Shown: positions 1 to 6,236, counted from the stretch's first letter. The stretch: 9,688 nucleotides of DNA from Candidatus Heimdallarchaeota archaeon (GCA_030671945.1 DAOVHJ010000070.1:1-9688); one strand, 5' to 3'. The notes: a model not told the origin generated them from the sequence alone. Made by a program: numbers and translations.

Positions 1-88
1 AACTTTATTCAGACAAATAATACGGCAGATGAATGATATTTATGAGTTGTGTTTAATAATTGAAGAAACAGCTCAAGTTCCCATATAA
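1..88 (+). CDS. Possible C-terminal end of an unidentified gene (partial)
   Basis: The frame starting at base 2 is open from the window edge to a TAA at 86-88 and encodes 28 residues rich in Leu, Ile, Glu and Gln that could form an amphipathic helix (it contains LFRQIIRQMNDIYEL). If real, it is the tail of a plus-strand gene converging on the Yip1-like gene, with a 16-base tail-to-tail overlap. No family can be recognised from so short a piece. An open run of this length also occurs by chance, so this is only a candidate. Confidence 0.25.
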   Translation, partial: TLFRQIIRQMNDIYELCLIIEETAQVPI

Positions 89-837
89 TAAATAATCATC
101 AAAATAAGATAGACTATCATAGGTATACCGGTAGCAATAGCTGTTTCTAACCAGGAAAACTCACATGCTGGTTTTGCAATGAAGACAATGTAAATACTTG
201 ATGCAGCAAGTCCCAAAAAGTGGATAACTAAACCAATTATACCAATGAAGGAATGTCTGATGGAACTCATATCATTGAAAATCGCAGAAAAATCATTGGG
301 ATCAGGATTCCTCCAAGGTAAGGCAATAAGAAACAAAATACCAGTAAAGAGTTCTGAAAACACAATAGGCATCATTCCATAACCCACTGCAGCACGAATT
401 TGTTTTCTGGAAGCTTTTCCGCCTAATAATCGCGTCATCAATCTGATAACCCAGCTTCCTAAAAGCCAAACAAGCGTCGGTAAAAGTAAAATAGCTATCC
501 AGCCAATAAGGAAAACAACTGGATAAAACTTCTTATCAAGTAATCTTGTGTGCATAACAAATGATAATACTTGTAGAGATAATCCAAGTGAAATTGCTAC
601 AATGAATAAGAAAGCTCCTTTCGAATCAGGATTATCTGCAATTTCTTGAGCAATAACTCTTGGTTTCACAATAAGAGATTTAATTCTGAACCAAACTTCT
701 TTGTATGTAACTGGAGCGAAAATCTTTTGCTCATATGTAACTGTTAAATCTGCTCCACAAAATGGACAAAGTAAGTACCCTTGAGGAGAGACTTCGTTAC
801 ATATCGGGCAACGAATAATTACATCTTCGGTACTCAT
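73..837 (-). CDS. Zinc-ribbon Yip1-like membrane protein
   Basis: This 254-residue protein has an N-terminal zinc ribbon followed by a membrane domain. The ribbon is seen as two CxxC pairs, Cys10/Cys13 and Cys24/Cys27, in the sequences CPIC and CPFC. A linker of about 45 residues leads to about five hydrophobic segments, roughly residues 74-95, 106-130, 153-175, 195-222 and 232-252. The order of ribbon, soluble linker and 5-TM bundle, with GYGMMPIVFSELFTG in the third segment, fits the Yip1 superfamily (PF04893 type). Eukaryotic Yip1 proteins work with Rab GTPases in vesicle traffic, but prokaryotic members have no settled function and none is claimed here. The ATG at 837 is supported by a GGAG motif (846-849 on the complement) eight bases upstream. 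The gene diverges from pcp across 148 bases. The family call is from residue patterns only; a generic zinc-ribbon membrane protein is the alternative. Confidence 0.72.
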   Translation of the reverse strand: MSTEDVIIRCPICNEVSPQGYLLCPFCGADLTVTYEQKIFAPVTYKEVWFRIKSLIVKPRVIAQEIADNPDSKGAFLFIVAISLGLSLQVLSFVMHTRLLDKKFYPVVFLIGWIAILLLPTLVWLLGSWVIRLMTRLLGGKASRKQIRAAVGYGMMPIVFSELFTGILFLIALPWRNPDPNDFSAIFNDMSSIRHSFIGIIGLVIHFLGLAASSIYIVFIAKPACEFSWLETAIATGIPMIVYLILMIIYYMGT

Positions 838-985
838 ATTTTTTACTCCAGAATAACCCTTATTGTAGTTAATAAAGAATCTTCGGTTTTAAGCTAAAAT
901 AACCTTTCGAAATTATCAAATTTTATTTACAAAGAAGGATATCATTTTTTAATTCATAAAACAAGATAATTTGGTGGGTTAAATT

Positions 986-1597
986 ATGAAAAAAGTGCTA
1001 TTAACGGGTTTTGTCCCTTTTGGTAAGGACAAAATAAATCCGGCCTTAGAGTTAATAAAAAAGATGGCAAAAGAAGAAATCCCGGGCATAGCATTAACAA
1101 CGATTAGATTACCAGTTGTTTTTGGGGAAGCCATTACTGAATTAATTTCATCTATTGAAAAAATAAAACCTGACTTAATCCTCTCTTTAGGACAAGCCGC
1201 AGGAAGAATGGTAGTTTCAATTGAGAGAATTGGATTAAATATGAAGGATACTGATCATGCAGATAATGCAAACAACAAACCAAGAGATGAATTAATAGCT
1301 GCTAATGGTCCTGCTGCATATTTCACAACTATTGATGTTAGAAAAACTTACCAAGAAATGAAGAAAGCAGGTATCCCTGCAATAATATCAAATTCAGCTG
1401 GAACATATGTTTGTAATAACTTAATTTACGGAGTTTTACATCACCTAGTCAACAAAAATCAGAATCATATTAAATACGGATTCATACACATACCCTATCT
1501 GCCATCACAAGCAGCAGAAAAACCAAGACCATTTGCATCTCTACCGTTAGATATTATAGAGAAAGCTGTTCGAATAGCAATTAACGTCAATATCTAA
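986..1597 (+). CDS. pcp: Pyroglutamyl-peptidase I (pyrrolidone-carboxylate peptidase)
   Basis: This is a cytoplasmic cysteine peptidase (family C15) that removes N-terminal pyroglutamate from peptides. At 203 residues it has the usual family length. The N-terminus MKKVLLTGFVPFG matches the family signature, and the catalytic triad is recognisable: Glu80 in VSIERIGLN, Cys143 in SNSAGTYVCN and His168 in GFIHIPYLP. All three sit within one position of the characterised Bacillus and archaeal enzymes, so activity is expected. The ATG at 986 follows GGTGGG (973-978) with a seven-base spacer. The gene is monocistronic in this window. It diverges from the Yip1-like gene and converges on the pilin-like operon, with 33 bases between the stop codons. 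Nothing suggests truncation or a functional tie to the pilin genes. Confidence 0.95.
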   Translation: MKKVLLTGFVPFGKDKINPALELIKKMAKEEIPGIALTTIRLPVVFGEAITELISSIEKIKPDLILSLGQAAGRMVVSIERIGLNMKDTDHADNANNKPRDELIAANGPAAYFTTIDVRKTYQEMKKAGIPAIISNSAGTYVCNNLIYGVLHHLVNKNQNHIKYGFIHIPYLPSQAAEKPRPFASLPLDIIEKAVRIAINVNI

Positions 1598-1630
1598 TTT
1601 CTGAAAGAAAAATGGGGGAAAATTATCTTT

Positions 1631-2332
1631 CTACACGTTCAGTGTTACTAGAACTTGTTCAGCAGAAACTCCTATCACAACATCTCCAGGAACCAATGGA
1701 GCAGAATAAATATAGGTACCATTGTAAAGATCTGTTGTTGCAGCAGCATTTACTGTTACTTGCGAGTAGCCTAGATAAGTAATTCCAAAAACTGTTTCAT
1801 AATAGAAGTCAATAATCGCATTTGTAGCTGTATTTGTGTAAGTGAGAGTATAGTTGACATTATAGCTTAATTGGGTTACAATAGACATGTAATTGCATTC
1901 CATATAAACATCAATGTCACCCCTGAAGGACATGCGTCCATTAGTACTTACTAATTCAACTGGTAGAACAGCGGGAATTAATTCGTCTATCTCGAAAACA
2001 GCAATATATCCTTTCCCTAGCATTTGTACTTCTGCGAAATCAAGCCAATCTTGTAAGATGAGACCCGCGGTAGTATTGCTATCAATTATAGTAGCTGGTT
2101 GCGAGAAATTCGCTAGCATAGATATGACATAATCGTTTGTTTCCGTTCTAAAATTATCAAATGCTGATTGGAATTCTTCTATTTCCAGTCCTTCTGTGTA
2201 TTGGGTTCGGTTTAATTCGTAAACAATATTGATAAAAGATAACATGTAGATTGTCATAATTACGGCGCAAACCAGAAAGATTTGTCCTCTTTTGTTATCT
2301 TTCATGAATTGTTTGATTTTGTTGCGTTTCAT
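1631..2332 (-). CDS. Pilin-like protein with class III signal peptide (third gene of operon)
   Basis: The predicted protein has 233 residues from the ATG at 2332. It begins with a basic stretch and DNKRGQIFL, then a hydrophobic helix at about residues 18-39. This is the class III signal layout of archaeal type IV pilin-like proteins, with expected prepilin-peptidase cleavage between Gly16 and Gln17. The acidic residue often found near +5/+6 of mature pilins is missing here (FLVCAVIM). The ectodomain (about 40-233) is mostly beta-like, with many Thr, Tyr and Asn residues and a hydrophobic C-terminus. A TTG at 2344 would add four residues. The ATG is preferred because GGGTGA (2337-2342 on the complement), which contains the TGA stop of the preceding gene, lies four bases ahead of it. 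It is probably translationally coupled to that gene. A secreted membrane-anchored subunit is likely; whether it is a filament subunit or an accessory protein is unknown. Confidence 0.75.
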   Translation of the reverse strand: MKRNKIKQFMKDNKRGQIFLVCAVIMTIYMLSFINIVYELNRTQYTEGLEIEEFQSAFDNFRTETNDYVISMLANFSQPATIIDSNTTAGLILQDWLDFAEVQMLGKGYIAVFEIDELIPAVLPVELVSTNGRMSFRGDIDVYMECNYMSIVTQLSYNVNYTLTYTNTATNAIIDFYYETVFGITYLGYSQVTVNAAATTDLYNGTYIYSAPLVPGDVVIGVSAEQVLVTLNV

Positions 2333-2336
2333 TTTT

Positions 2337-2342
2337 TCACCC
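2337..2342 (-). promoter_or_regulatory. Ribosome binding site overlapping the stop codon of the second pilin gene
   Basis: GGGTGA on the minus strand contains the TGA stop of the second pilin-like gene and lies four bases ahead of the ATG at 2332. This favours that ATG over the TTG at 2344 and implies that ribosomes ending one gene can start the next. Confidence 0.5.
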
Positions 2343-2789
2343 AACCAATCGCCATAATTCTAAGTGAATCACTCTATACTGATTCAAGATGGTATCATAC
2401 CCAAACAGAAAGTAATCTGTAGCTCCAACTGATGCATCAGCTGGTGGAATTCTTTCCCAGTATAAACTAAAAATATTCGTTCCAGCATCATCTTCAACGG
2501 ATAATCGCCAGAAGACATTTTCAGGTAAAGCATTATCAATACTGTCAGCAAGTTCTGTTGTCATTAAATTATAAACTAAAGGCTTCAAAGTTCCTGCACT
2601 ATTCAAAGATTCGAGAGTGTTATAACCAATTTCGGATAAATTATCTGGATAGGTTTTATCTGTAGAAAATTCAACTTGATAAATAGCAATCATCAATAAA
2701 ATTAGCACTGATAATGCTATGAAGACTTCTATCAGGAATAGTTGTCCTTTCTTTTTGTGTCGAATTTTTAACTTAGATATTGAGGCCAT
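2337..2789 (-). CDS. Minor pilin-like protein with class III signal peptide (second gene of operon)
   Basis: This is a small protein of 150 residues from the ATG at 2789. Its N-terminus is basic (SKLKIRHKKKG), followed by GQLFLIEVFIALSV and a hydrophobic helix at about residues 17-38. Cleavage is expected between Gly15 and Gln16, leaving an acidic Glu21 at mature position 6, as in type IV pilins. The remaining 110 residues form a small extracellular domain without cysteines. An ATG at 2816 would add nine residues, but the one at 2789 has a GGCGGTG motif (2798-2804 on the complement) eight bases upstream and gives a normal-length signal peptide. With that start the gene overlaps the end of the preceding gene by 22 bases in another frame, and it ends four bases before the next ATG. 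It is most likely a minor or structural pilin of the same filament or surface complex. Confidence 0.78.
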   Translation of the reverse strand: MASISKLKIRHKKKGQLFLIEVFIALSVLILLMIAIYQVEFSTDKTYPDNLSEIGYNTLESLNSAGTLKPLVYNLMTTELADSIDNALPENVFWRLSVEDDAGTNIFSLYWERIPPADASVGATDYFLFGYDTILNQYRVIHLELWRLVG

Positions 2790-3874
2790 ACATATAACAC
2801 CGCCTTGAATAAGCATTCCCTAACAACAACGATTTTTTCTATTTTCACGATTTGCTTATTTTCTGGTATCAAATCAGCACCGTATATAGTGCCAAATTGC
2901 TCACTTAATTGTGAAGGATAAACAAACTCACTTCTTTGGAAACCAGTAACTGAATCTGCAGTTACTAAAGTAACACAAGTACCATTAGTTGGAATTCTTA
3001 GATCAAAGGTCTCAGTAGTACTTGGACTACTGACTATTGCTGATTCATTGCCATATTGCTCATTTCCTTCTGTATAAGGATACAAAACAATAGCACTTAA
3101 ACTGATTAGTGATCCCACAAAAGATGTTTGAATATTTGCCAATCCATTATTTGAAATGTTCTCTTGAACAATTAATTGTAATCCGAAATTAGTTTCAGTT
3201 CCGATAACAACCTCTTCATAATCAACAGCATAAATCCCAATCTGACTTTGGGCAAAAACAACCAATGAATAATGCCCATCTGGTAATCCCGCGACTCCTG
3301 TTGGAAAACTCAAGTCTAAAATGCCAGAAGCATCTGTTTGGGATTTTTGGGTAAAAACAACTGTACTATTTGGTGCCACTACAAAACTCCAAACAATGCA
3401 ATCTCCAATTGATGTAGTAATATTAATGATACCAATTGGCTGTGATAAAGTCAAAGTTGAGCTAACATCAAATAATGACTCGAGATTTAATAGAAAACCA
3501 ATTTTGTTTTCTTTCGACATATTTTGTTTCAGATTTTCATAACTCAGGCTAAACAGCGCATGAGGATTTATCCGTGAAATCTTATTTGCATCTAAACTTG
3601 TAGTACCGATCTCCCGTAAGCCAAAGGAGTTAAATTGTGTAGTATATTTATACTCCCAATCATTGGGATATCCTGTACTTGAAAAGAATACCTCTGAAAC
3701 TTGATTAGCAGAGGATTCAAAAGCTCTATTATCTAAATTTTGATATTTTGGTTCTAGAAAATTCAGCGATAATACAATTACTTCAGCAAACATAATCATG
3801 AAAATAATCATTGCAAGAGCAAAATCAACTCCTTGTATCTGCCCTTTCTTATTTCGCCAAATATTTCTTTTCAT
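2768..3874 (-). CDS. Large pilin-like surface protein with Ig-like ectodomain (first gene of operon)
   Basis: The protein has 368 residues and starts MKRNIWRNKKGQIQGVDFAL, a class III signal with expected cleavage between Gly11 and Gln12 and an acidic Asp17 at mature position 6. A hydrophobic helix spans about 17-39. The extracellular part is large for an archaeal pilin. Around residues 150-225 a stretch containing SFPTGVAGLPDGHYSLVVFA resembles the closing strands of an Ig-like or carboxypeptidase-regulatory beta domain, which suggests an adhesive or scaffold role (inference). The ATG at 3874 follows GGTGGA (3881-3886 on the complement) with a six-base spacer. This is the promoter-proximal gene of the three-gene minus-strand operon and diverges from the TadC-like gene. 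Related alternatives are a pseudopilin-anchored surface protein or an S-layer-associated protein using the same signal. Confidence 0.72.
   Translation of the reverse strand: MKRNIWRNKKGQIQGVDFALAMIIFMIMFAEVIVLSLNFLEPKYQNLDNRAFESSANQVSEVFFSSTGYPNDWEYKYTTQFNSFGLREIGTTSLDANKISRINPHALFSLSYENLKQNMSKENKIGFLLNLESLFDVSSTLTLSQPIGIINITTSIGDCIVWSFVVAPNSTVVFTQKSQTDASGILDLSFPTGVAGLPDGHYSLVVFAQSQIGIYAVDYEEVVIGTETNFGLQLIVQENISNNGLANIQTSFVGSLISLSAIVLYPYTEGNEQYGNESAIVSSPSTTETFDLRIPTNGTCVTLVTADSVTGFQRSEFVYPSQLSEQFGTIYGADLIPENKQIVKIEKIVVVRECLFKAVLYVWPQYLS
2798..2804 (-). promoter_or_regulatory. Ribosome binding site deciding the start of the second pilin gene
   Basis: GGCGGTG on the minus strand, eight bases ahead of the ATG at 2789, is a one-mismatch version of the archaeal GGAGGTG motif. 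It lies inside the coding sequence of the preceding gene and argues for 2789 over the ATG at 2816, which has no comparable motif. Confidence 0.55.
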
Positions 3875-4111
3875 TGGGAATCCACCAATCTAATGATCAA
3901 TATAAGCTCAAAATTATCATGATTTTATTTTTGCTATAATTATGTGATTATTCAAGTTCTAAAACCTTTTCGCTTGTGGTATTTAGTAAATTGAATGAAC
4001 AGAGAAATATGTATTTTTTCACTTCTTACAAAAAAACATCAATAAACTCATTTAGTATCCACAAACACAGAATTTATTTAGCATAAACATGTAAAGGTAA
4101 ACACTATTTGA

Positions 4112-4126
4112 ATCCCTCTAAGGGAT
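4112..4126. repeat. Inverted repeat ATCCCT-CTA-AGGGAT
   Basis: A perfect six-base inverted repeat with a three-base spacer lies 63 bases ahead of the ATG of the tadC-like gene. It is the most GC-rich spot in an otherwise AT-rich intergenic region. It could be an operator for a dimeric regulator, or a short hairpin in the leader. No regulator family is identified, and chance occurrence remains possible. Confidence 0.4.
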
Positions 4127-4174
4127 AACATGGCAATAATTATTTATTTGTGAAATTTCATATTCACAATAAGC

Positions 4175-4180
4175 GAGGAA
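4175..4180 (+). promoter_or_regulatory. Ribosome binding site GAGGAA of the tadC-like gene
   Basis: GAGGAA lies eight bases ahead of the ATG at 4189. This supports that ATG over the upstream in-frame GTG at 4150, which has no purine-rich motif before it and would place basic residues (HNKRGRNN) ahead of the protein's natural N-terminus. Confidence 0.6.
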
Positions 4181-4188
4181 GAAACAAT

Positions 4189-5076
4189 ATGCCTAAGATT
4201 CCACAAAAAACTCAGACTACGATTTGGGTTATCTCCATATCTATAGGAGTAGCAATGGGTGCTATTGCTGCTTTAATTTTTGCAGGAGTATTTTCTCTTG
4301 GTGAGAATATTACCGCAAGTGACTTCATAGCAATTGGTATATTACTTACGATTGCTCCTCCATCTGTTGCGTTTTTCATCGATAATAATTGGAGAAGTGG
4401 TATTGATGCTAACTTGCCAAATCTATTGAGAGACATTGCTGACGCTCAAAGAACAGGATTATCCCTACCAAGAGCAGTTTCGGAATCATCCAAAAGAAAC
4501 TATGGTCCATTAACACCTGAATTGCAGAAAATGGCTGCAAAAATTTCTTGGGGGATTCCATTTGATCAAGCTATGCGTTCATTTACAGAAACTGCTGACA
4601 CAGAATTGAATAACCGTGCTGCAATTCTTATTCTTGAGGCACAGAGATCAGGTGGGGTTATAGAAGATATATTTGATTCAGCACAGAAACATGTTGAAGA
4701 TATTCTTGCGCTAAGAAAAGAAAGACTAGGGCAAATGAAACCTTACATTTGGATTATTTATGCTGCGTTCATCATTTTCTTGTTAGTAATTGTAGTGTTG
4801 TTTAACACATTCTTTTACCCAATGGCAGAGATGTATACAGAATTCCAAGGGAATCAATTCCAAAATCTGGGACTGAATCCTCAAGTCTTAGAATCGTATA
4901 AAATCCTCTTTCTCCACATGACTATAGTTGAAGGATTATTCAGTGGACTTGTAGCAGGAAAAATGGGTGAAGGAAAAGCAAAATCAGGATTAAAACATTC
5001 TTCAATAATGGTTTTAATTGGTTGGATAACATACAAATTAACCATAGAACTTAAGCTAATAGAGATTAACTTATGA
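4189..5076 (+). CDS. TadC/FlaJ-like platform protein of a type IV filament (T2SSF domain)
   Basis: This integral membrane protein, 295 residues from the ATG at 4189, belongs to the T2SSF (GspF/TadC/FlaJ) family, the inner-membrane platform on which a secretion ATPase acts to assemble type IV pilus-like filaments. Two hydrophobic segments come first (about 12-34 and 43-64). The cytoplasmic helical core follows (about 70-183), with LPNLLRDIADAQRTGLSLP and an acidic, Gly-rich LILEAQRSGGVIEDI. Three more membrane segments lie at about 185-209, 236-257 and 270-288. GLVAGKMGEGKAKSGLKHSS near the C-terminus is typical of archaeal FlaJ/TadC ends. Archaeal FlaJ proteins usually carry two such modules in about 500-600 residues; this one has one and looks like the C-terminal half. 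No TadA/FlaI ATPase or partner half lies in the window. It diverges from the three pilin-like genes, so a shared filament system is likely. Confidence 0.85.
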   Translation: MPKIPQKTQTTIWVISISIGVAMGAIAALIFAGVFSLGENITASDFIAIGILLTIAPPSVAFFIDNNWRSGIDANLPNLLRDIADAQRTGLSLPRAVSESSKRNYGPLTPELQKMAAKISWGIPFDQAMRSFTETADTELNNRAAILILEAQRSGGVIEDIFDSAQKHVEDILALRKERLGQMKPYIWIIYAAFIIFLLVIVVLFNTFFYPMAEMYTEFQGNQFQNLGLNPQVLESYKILFLHMTIVEGLFSGLVAGKMGEGKAKSGLKHSSIMVLIGWITYKLTIELKLIEINL

Positions 5077-5083
5077 AAACACG

Positions 5084-5512
5084 GTGGTCGAACATTTGGC
5101 GAAAATAGAACAAGAAGTAAAGGAAATGAAAACAGCGATTACAGAGCTAGAAGGGAAAATTGACAAATTACAATTTTTCCTTGTCCAAATTATGAATAAA
5201 GTAAGTGAAGAAGGAGATCAAGTTTCAAGTGGATCCTCTGCCGGTGCAGCATCGGGAGGAGCTATCTCAGTAGATATTACTCCTTTGGAAGAACGTTTAG
5301 AACAGCTCTCACAAACCATGGTTTCTAAAGCAGACCTAGAACCAATTACTCAAGCACTGAATAACTTACATGATGAGCGAGTAAAAGAAGCGGAAGATAC
5401 AATTGATAATGTAACTGTACTCTTAGAGAAAGGATTAGCATTAACAGAATTAACAGCTTCATTGAAGGAAATAGAAGCTCACCTTCAAGAATTGATTGCT
5501 CCACCAAAATAA
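5084..5512 (+). CDS. Coiled-coil protein encoded with the TadC-like protein
   Basis: I do not recognise a family for this 142-residue soluble acidic protein. Residues 1-42 form a heptad-like coiled coil (IEQEVKEMKTAITELEGKI), residues 43-62 are a flexible Ser/Gly/Ala linker (SSGSSAGAASGGA), and residues 66-138 form a second helical, coiled-coil-prone region. There is no signal peptide or membrane segment. It starts seven bases after the TadC-like stop, so it is almost certainly co-transcribed, and a cytoplasmic adaptor of the pilus platform or its ATPase is a reasonable guess. The start is uncertain. GTG at 5084 has no good ribosome site. TTG at 5096 has GGTG (5083-5086) nine bases upstream. 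ATG at 5126 would remove 14 residues of coiled coil. A distant analogy to the coiled-coil archaellum motor proteins (ArlC/D/E) is possible but not shown. Confidence 0.7.
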   Translation: MVEHLAKIEQEVKEMKTAITELEGKIDKLQFFLVQIMNKVSEEGDQVSSGSSAGAASGGAISVDITPLEERLEQLSQTMVSKADLEPITQALNNLHDERVKEAEDTIDNVTVLLEKGLALTELTASLKEIEAHLQELIAPPK

Positions 5513-5535
5513 TCCTTGTCAAATCTAAAACAACA

Positions 5536-5600
5536 TTGTTTTTCTTCCTCTATTATCTTCTTTTTTCAATAATTTTTTAATGAGGGGATTCTGTTTTTTC
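5536..5600 (+). terminator. T-rich tract, probable intrinsic archaeal terminator
   Basis: Several T runs (GTTTTTCTTCCTC, CTTCTTTTTTC, ATTTTTT and GTTTTTTC) follow the coiled-coil gene, with no clear hairpin. Archaeal RNA polymerase terminates at such U-rich tracts, so this probably separates the TadC-like pair from the downstream LplB-like gene. The call rests on base composition and position alone. Confidence 0.4.
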
Positions 5601-5622
5601 TTATTGAATTCGGGAACGATGA

Positions 5623-5904
5623 TTGGAAATGAAGAAAGCTACACTCCGAACTAAAAAGGGATTAATTGAAGTGGAACTAAGCACAGATAATAATCAATTG
5701 ACTACACTAAAGATCACCGGTGATTTTTTCATCTATCCTGAGGAAGCACTTGAAATTATTGAACAAGAGTTATTGGGTATTACGCTTGAAAAGGAACAAC
5801 TCGAAAATAAAATTGAAAGAATCTATAAGAAACTGCAAATATCCACACCCGGAATTACAATTGATGATTGGGTTACAGTTATTTTGAAAGCAGTCAATCT
5901 TTAA
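5623..5904 (+). CDS. lplB: Lipoate-protein ligase C-terminal domain protein (LplB-like)
   Basis: This 93-residue protein matches the accessory domain found at the C-terminus of bacterial lipoate-protein ligase A (Lip_prot_lig_C type). An N-terminal beta part contains KGLIEVELSTDNNQLTTLK. The hallmark ITGDFFIYPEEALEIIEQEL comes at about 31-50, and a helical end carries the ISTPGITIDDW segment. In some archaea, as shown for Thermoplasma acidophilum, this domain is a separate protein (LplB) that pairs with the catalytic LplA to activate lipoate and attach it to apo-proteins such as 2-oxoacid dehydrogenase E2 or glycine-cleavage H protein. No lplA lies in the window. The start is TTG at 5623, directly after an in-frame TGA and seven bases after GGGA, or ATG at 5629. 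T-rich DNA precedes the gene and a 59-base gap follows, so it may be its own transcript. Confidence 0.8.
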   Translation: MEMKKATLRTKKGLIEVELSTDNNQLTTLKITGDFFIYPEEALEIIEQELLGITLEKEQLENKIERIYKKLQISTPGITIDDWVTVILKAVNL

Positions 5905-5907
5905 ACA

Positions 5908-5918
5908 TATTTAAAAAC
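5908..5918 (+). promoter_or_regulatory. Possible TATA box ahead of the Ub-like/EF-2 gene pair
   Basis: TATTTAAAAA in the 59-base gap after the LplB-like gene resembles an archaeal TATA element. A start about 25 bases downstream (near 5938) would leave a leader of about 25 bases before the ATG at 5964. The surroundings are AT-rich, so this is a weak call. Confidence 0.3.
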
Positions 5919-5963
5919 GCTATCTAAAATTTATCATTAATTATCATAGAAGAGTGGGCTAGT

Positions 5964-6236
5964 ATGAAAATAACCTTCGAGTTTAAAGGATCGATTTTTG
6001 GTCAAAAAGAGAAAATTGTTTTGACATTGAAAGATAATCTTTCAGTTTTAGCTGCTCTTAAGGAGCTGGTTTCACAAATCTCATCACTTGAGGAGTTACT
6101 CTTCAAAGAAGATTCATTACGTAATGATATCCTTGTATTTGTTGATAGAACAGATGCAATAACAATGAAATTGCTTGATATGCCTTTAGAAGATGGACAA
6201 CAACTCACGATTTTACCACTTGCTCATGGCGGTTAA
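5964..6236 (+). CDS. Ubiquitin-like MoaD/ThiS/Urm1-family protein with C-terminal Gly-Gly
   Basis: At 90 residues this protein has the size and layout of the beta-grasp sulfur-carrier and protein-modifier family (MoaD, ThiS, Urm1, SAMP). It shows a beta strand MKITFEF, a second strand, a central helix (about 26-47), a strand DILVFVDRT, then PLEDGQQLTILPLAHGG, in which the exposed C-terminal Gly89-Gly90 is the family's site of E1-dependent adenylation and thiocarboxylation. Such proteins donate sulfur to molybdopterin, thiamine or tRNA thiouridine, and some (SAMPs, Urm1) are also conjugated to proteins. No E1/MoeB or MoaE partner is in the window, so the role cannot be fixed. The ATG at 5964 follows GTGGG (5954-5958) by five bases. 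The EF-2 paralogue begins 40 bases after its stop on the same strand, suggesting co-transcription and perhaps a translation-related role. Confidence 0.85.
   Translation: MKITFEFKGSIFGQKEKIVLTLKDNLSVLAALKELVSQISSLEELLFKEDSLRNDILVFVDRTDAITMKLLDMPLEDGQQLTILPLAHGG

Larger units (their letters stand above)
3875..4188. other. Divergent intergenic region between pilin operon and tadC-like gene
   Basis: These 314 bases hold no convincing gene. The longest ATG-led frames are tiny, for example 16 codons from about 3995 and 7 codons from 4130. The stretch is very AT-rich and must carry the promoters of both transcription units. A candidate TATA-like run for the minus operon is AAAAATAAAA on the complement near 3923-3932, which would place a start near 3900. 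For the plus side, TTTATTTA near 4073-4080 is a candidate. Neither can be told apart from background AT content by eye. A perfect inverted repeat lies at 4112-4126 and is listed separately. Confidence 0.45.

Noticed and set aside
1603..1631. GAAAGA...TCTTTC inverted repeat between pcp and the pilin operon as a bidirectional terminator
   Set aside because: The stem is only six weak pairs with a 17-base loop, and archaea do not need hairpins for termination; probably chance.
1914..2132. Plus-strand open frame within the third pilin-like gene
   Set aside because: It is antisense to a well-supported operon gene and has no ribosome site or domain signature.
3321..3542. Plus-strand open frame within the large pilin-like gene
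   Set aside because: It is antisense to a gene with a clear signal peptide and operon context and looks like a composition shadow.
4130..4153. Seven-codon leader peptide overlapping the GTG at 4150
   Set aside because: There is no ribosome site, and frames this short are expected by chance in AT-rich DNA.
4212..4436. Minus-strand open frame within the TadC-like gene
   Set aside because: It is the complement of a membrane-protein coding region, which often leaves open antisense frames; no independent support.
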